DNA from: Streptomyces sp. CB02414
Lineage (GTDB): Bacteria; Actinomycetota; Actinomycetes; Streptomycetales; Streptomycetaceae
Assembly (NCBI RefSeq): GCF_001905385.1
Contig: NZ_LIPF01000002.1
Location: 186,001-250,000 of the forward strand
Reading direction: 5' to 3'
DNA length: 64,000 bases
In this document: positions 61,609 to 64,000 of the stretch, piece by piece
Layout: the number at the start of each line of letters is the position of its first letter
How positions within the stretch are numbered: position 1 is the first letter of the stretch
Made by a program: the position numbers and the translations under genes
The notes under the pieces: generated by a model
What the model was told of the DNA's origin: nothing
What the model saw: only the letters and a program-made list of their open reading frames with translations
Database searches by the model: none

Positions 61609-61686
61609 CGGACGGCTCCCGGTGCCGAGGCGTCGGGTCGGGAGGTGGTCATCTGGGGGCTCCTTCAGGGGGTGGTGCGGACGTGT

Positions 61687-61703
61687 GGGGGGGGCGGGGG
61701 GGG
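61687..61703. repeat. G8-C-G8 homopolymeric tract
   Basis: Two runs of eight G separated by one C lie in the 98-bp gap between the membrane-protein gene and the epimerase gene (C-runs on the transcribed strand's RNA). Such tracts are prone to slippage. Confidence 0.85.
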
Positions 61704-61706
61704 TGG

Positions 61707-62864
61707 TCAACGCGGGTGCTCCGGCGCCGCGTGAGCGGATGCCTTGGTCAGGCGGCGGGTCGCGTGGACCAGGAGGATCAGGGCTCCGGTGCCGCAGGCC
61801 GCCGTCGGGACGACGGCCGGGCCGAAGGCGGCGACCAGCGCCTCGACGGGGACGGCCAGGAAGCCGCAGCCGGGGAGGCGGGCGGCGAAGACCGTGGCCA
61901 CCGCCCCCGCCTCCGCCAGGGCCGCGGCGGTGAGCATCAGCGCGGGGGCGTGCGTGTGGCCGTGCACGGTGAGCAGGCGGGCGAGCAGGAGGAGAGCGCC
62001 GAGGGTGAGCACCTGCGGGTGGGCGGCGGGTTCCCGGAGTACCGCGCCGGTCAGCGCCGCCAGCCCCGCGAGCGCGGCCATGAACAGGGTGAACGTGCCG
62101 AGCAGCAGAGGGCGTACGGAGGCGGAGAAGTCCGCCAGGCCCCGGCTGGCCGTCAGTCTGCGGCGGGCGCGCACCGCGAAGAGGCGGGCGCATCCGGCAG
62201 CGGGCGCACAGGCCAGGGCGAGGGCCAGCACGGGGGCAGCGGTGACGGGCCACGGTCCGTCGGCGGTCCCGTCGGGCAGGCCGTCCGGACCGCCGGAGAG
62301 AGCCGTGCGGAGCAGGCCGTCGCCGAGGAACGAGTAGCCGACGAGCCACCAGGTCCAGGTACCGGAGGTTCGCGTGCCGGCGCTCAACGGCCCTCGGCGC
62401 AGTACCGCGCGCAGGGCGAGGGCCACCGCGAGCGCTCCGACGGTGACCGCGATCAGACGCGGCCGGCCGTCGGTGAGGCGCAGGGCGGCCACGGCGGCGG
62501 CGCACAGGGCGCCCGGGAGCAGGGCGCGCACGATCCAGGCGAGTGGCGCCCGGGGGGCCGGCTGGTCCGCGGGGCGCGGGGGCCTCTCGGCGTCACGCGG
62601 GACGCGGGCGTACATCTCCTCCGCGAGGGAGAAGACGTCCCGGTGCCGGAAGCGTGCGGCGGTCCGGTCGGTGACGCCGTGGGCCTCCAGTCCGGCCGCG
62701 ATCTCCAGCGGGTCCACGGCGCGTTCGCACAGCTCGCGGTGGCGGTGCATCAGGGCCTTCACCGGGTCCGCGGCGACGCGGCGAGCGGCGGACGGCGGAC
62801 GCGTTCCGGCCTTCTCCGGCCCGGCCGCGGCCCAGTCACGGTCCAGTTCGTGGAGGCCGCTCAT
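61707..62864 (-). CDS. Polytopic membrane protein of the exopolysaccharide operon
   Basis: This 385-residue protein has a cytoplasmic N-terminal segment of about 105 residues (including KALMHRHRELCERAVDPLEIAAGLEAHG) followed by about eight hydrophobic spans. I recognise no family. Its ATG overlaps the glycosyltransferase stop (ATGA), so the two are coupled. In Pel-type systems the glycosyltransferase PelF works with the membrane protein PelG; a similar partnership is possible here but sequence similarity to PelG is not evident to me. Confidence 0.75.
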   Translation of the reverse strand: MSGLHELDRDWAAAGPEKAGTRPPSAARRVAADPVKALMHRHRELCERAVDPLEIAAGLEAHGVTDRTAARFRHRDVFSLAEEMYARVPRDAERPPRPADQPAPRAPLAWIVRALLPGALCAAAVAALRLTDGRPRLIAVTVGALAVALALRAVLRRGPLSAGTRTSGTWTWWLVGYSFLGDGLLRTALSGGPDGLPDGTADGPWPVTAAPVLALALACAPAAGCARLFAVRARRRLTASRGLADFSASVRPLLLGTFTLFMAALAGLAALTGAVLREPAAHPQVLTLGALLLLARLLTVHGHTHAPALMLTAAALAEAGAVATVFAARLPGCGFLAVPVEALVAAFGPAVVPTAACGTGALILLVHATRRLTKASAHAAPEHPR

Positions 62865-64000
62865 CGGGCCCCCTCGGTCGCTGAAACCGAGGCCGCGGCT
62901 CGGACTCCCTCGGCCACGGAAACCGAAGCCGCAGCTCCGCCCCCCTCGACCGCCGGCACCGCAACCGCAGCCCGCGCCCCCTCAGGCACGGAAACCGGAA
63001 GCCCACCCCGCGCCCCGTCGGTCGCCGACACAGGAACCGCAGCCCGGCCTCCCCCGGTCGCCGATGGTGAAGTCCCGGCTCCGGGCCCGTCGTCGGTGTC
63101 CGAGGTCCGGGTCGTGGCGCGGACGGGGGCGTCCGTCGCCCAGGCCGGGCCGCCCCGGGCCACGGCACGGGTCGTGGTGTCCGACCAGCGGCCGGGAACG
63201 TGCGCCTCTGCGGGTACGGAGAACGGAAGGGGCTCGCCGGTGTCGTCGAGGACGACGCGGCGTGCGGGGGTGCGCGAGAGGATGTCAAGGTAAATGCCGT
63301 GAAATGCCGCGACGTTCTGCTCGACGGTGAACAGTTCCAGTGCGCGGGCGCGCGCGGCGGCACCCAGGCGCGCACGGCGCTCGGGGTCACGCAGCAGGGC
63401 GACGCACGCCTCGGCGAGCGCCCGGGGGTTGCGCGGGGGCACGACGAGTCCGGTGCCACCGATGGCCTCCACCACCGCGCCGACGTCCGTGGACACCGTC
63501 GCCCGGCCGCAGAACATGGCCTCGACCAAGCCCGCCGGGAACCCCTCGACGACGCTGGAGAGGACCACCAGGGCCCCCGAGGCGTACGCGTCGGCGCGGG
63601 AGGGAAGTTCCGGCCCGCCGATCTCCTCGAAGGACACCGGGTTGCTGCCGACGGCGTGCGGTCCGTCGGCCTCGTCGGGGAAGAGCTGCGCGGCCAGGGC
63701 CTTGCAGTGGGCGAGGTAGGCCGCGCCCTCGGGCCCGCAGGGGCCGCCCACGATCCTGAGGCGGGCCTTGGGCTCGTCCTTGCGGATCTCCGCGAAGGCG
63801 TGCAGCAGCGAGACGAGGTCCTTGGCCGGCTCGACCCGGCCAACCCAGACCAGGGTGTGCGGATCGGCGCACTCCGGAGACTCCCCCGCCTCGGCGAAGG
63901 GGGTCGCGTCCATGCCCGGGTGGACCGTGCGGAGCTTGGCGCGGTCGGCTCCGCAGCGCTCCTGCCAGCGTCGGGCATGCGCGTTGCCGGGTGTGATGAG
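62861..64000 (-). CDS. PelF-like GT4 glycosyltransferase (DUF3492 type), 5' part beyond the window
   Basis: The frame is open to the right edge, so the N-terminal DUF3492 half is missing. The visible part has the HARRWQ...AKLRTVHPGMDA linker, the second Rossmann domain (TLVWVGRVEPAKDLVSLLHAF) and the nucleotide-sugar EGFPAGLVEAMFCGRATVSTDVGAVVEAIGG motif of GT-B retaining enzymes. The C-terminal 58 residues are degenerate 12-residue repeats not expected in the family. The closest characterised relative is PelF, which polymerises partly deacetylated GalNAc/GlcNAc polymer. It is the first visible gene of the minus-strand operon. Confidence 0.87.
   Translation of the reverse strand, partial: LITPGNAHARRWQERCGADRAKLRTVHPGMDATPFAEAGESPECADPHTLVWVGRVEPAKDLVSLLHAFAEIRKDEPKARLRIVGGPCGPEGAAYLAHCKALAAQLFPDEADGPHAVGSNPVSFEEIGGPELPSRADAYASGALVVLSSVVEGFPAGLVEAMFCGRATVSTDVGAVVEAIGGTGLVVPPRNPRALAEACVALLRDPERRARLGAAARARALELFTVEQNVAAFHGIYLDILSRTPARRVVLDDTGEPLPFSVPAEAHVPGRWSDTTTRAVARGGPAWATDAPVRATTRTSDTDDGPGAGTSPSATGGGRAAVPVSATDGARGGLPVSVPEGARAAVAVPAVEGGGAAASVSVAEGVRAAASVSATEGAR
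62864..63037 (-). repeat. 36-bp degenerate tandem repeats at the 3' end of the glycosyltransferase gene
   Basis: Five units of about 12 residues (LPVSVPEGARAA, ASVSVAEGVRAA and relatives) form a low-complexity tail. The repeats end exactly at the stop codon. Confidence 0.8.

Noticed and set aside
1..64000. Mobile elements, prophage, CRISPR arrays, replication origin
   Set aside because: No transposase, integrase, phage structural genes, spaced direct repeats or clusters of DnaA boxes were found; both tRNA loci lack attachment-site duplications.

Overview
This window is chromosomal DNA of a Streptomyces, close to S. coelicolor. The evidence is very high G+C with strong GC3 coding bias, many GTG starts and leaderless genes, SigR-type promoters, and a gene order I recognise from memory as roughly S. 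coelicolor SCO5224 down to SCO5174. Most of the same genes (sigR/rsrA, SRAP, aroA, rsgA, the UPF0182 protein, the PDZ-Lon protease, the ABC1 kinase, a WhiB7-type regulator, uvrD2, mycoredoxin, nudC, adnAB, the alkyltransferase-like protein, moeZ) are neighbours in mycobacteria (about Rv3193c to Rv3228). The window is therefore mainly an old, vertically inherited actinobacterial core block. I see no insertion sequence, prophage, CRISPR array or replication origin.

Layout. 1-3.3 kb: the end of a GlxA/AraC-type regulator, then a two-gene sesquiterpene operon (epi-isozizaene synthase and a CYP170-type P450) expected to make albaflavenone. 3.6-8 kb: peptide deformylase, a TPR protein and two tandem membrane HD-domain proteins, one with an intact HD-GYP site and one degenerate. 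8.1-9.3 kb: the thiol-stress sigma factor sigR and its zinc anti-sigma factor rsrA, with an exact autoregulatory promoter. 9.3-18.9 kb: housekeeping genes (an alpha/beta hydrolase, SRAP, an M50-like protein, aroA, rsgA, a SugE-type exporter, TetR, hisN, a CBS protein) and a divergent catalase/catR pair with a palindromic operator inside the catalase promoter. 18.9-21.3 kb: two identical initiator tRNA genes on either side of a Sel1/TPR protein. 21.4-30.4 kb: UPF0182, a PPA1309-like protein, the PDZ-Lon protease, a 54-residue membrane microprotein, moaE, an SDR, a zincin-like protein and a Nudix protein.

30.4-41.4 kb: three adjacent AIM24-domain genes (one fused to TerD), a YgjP-type peptidase, an orphan ThiF/RRE-like protein overlapping an ABC1 kinase, and the antibiotic-stress regulator wblC. 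wblC has a long leader with a WblC-type promoter, a 110-codon upstream ORF and an attenuator hairpin. Next come uvrD2 and a mycoredoxin with a perfect SigR promoter. 41.5-52.1 kb: nudC, an M20 dipeptidase, the helicase-nuclease pair adnA/adnB and an alkyltransferase-like protein. 52.3-59.7 kb: a large MprF-like membrane fusion, two tandem secreted S33 lipoprotein peptidases, and moeZ with a perfect SigR promoter. 59.8-64 kb: an operon-like set on the minus strand (a PelF-like glycosyltransferase cut by the window edge, a membrane protein, a sugar epimerase and a spherulin-4/GH135-like protein) that looks like an exopolysaccharide locus and is the most likely undescribed system here.

A regulatory theme links the window. 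SigR (thiol stress) and WblC (translation-inhibiting antibiotics) are both encoded here, and three exact GGAAT-N18-GTT promoters sit in front of sigR, the mycoredoxin gene and moeZ. The other repair and redox genes (uvrD2, adnAB, the ATL, catalase/catR) lie around them.
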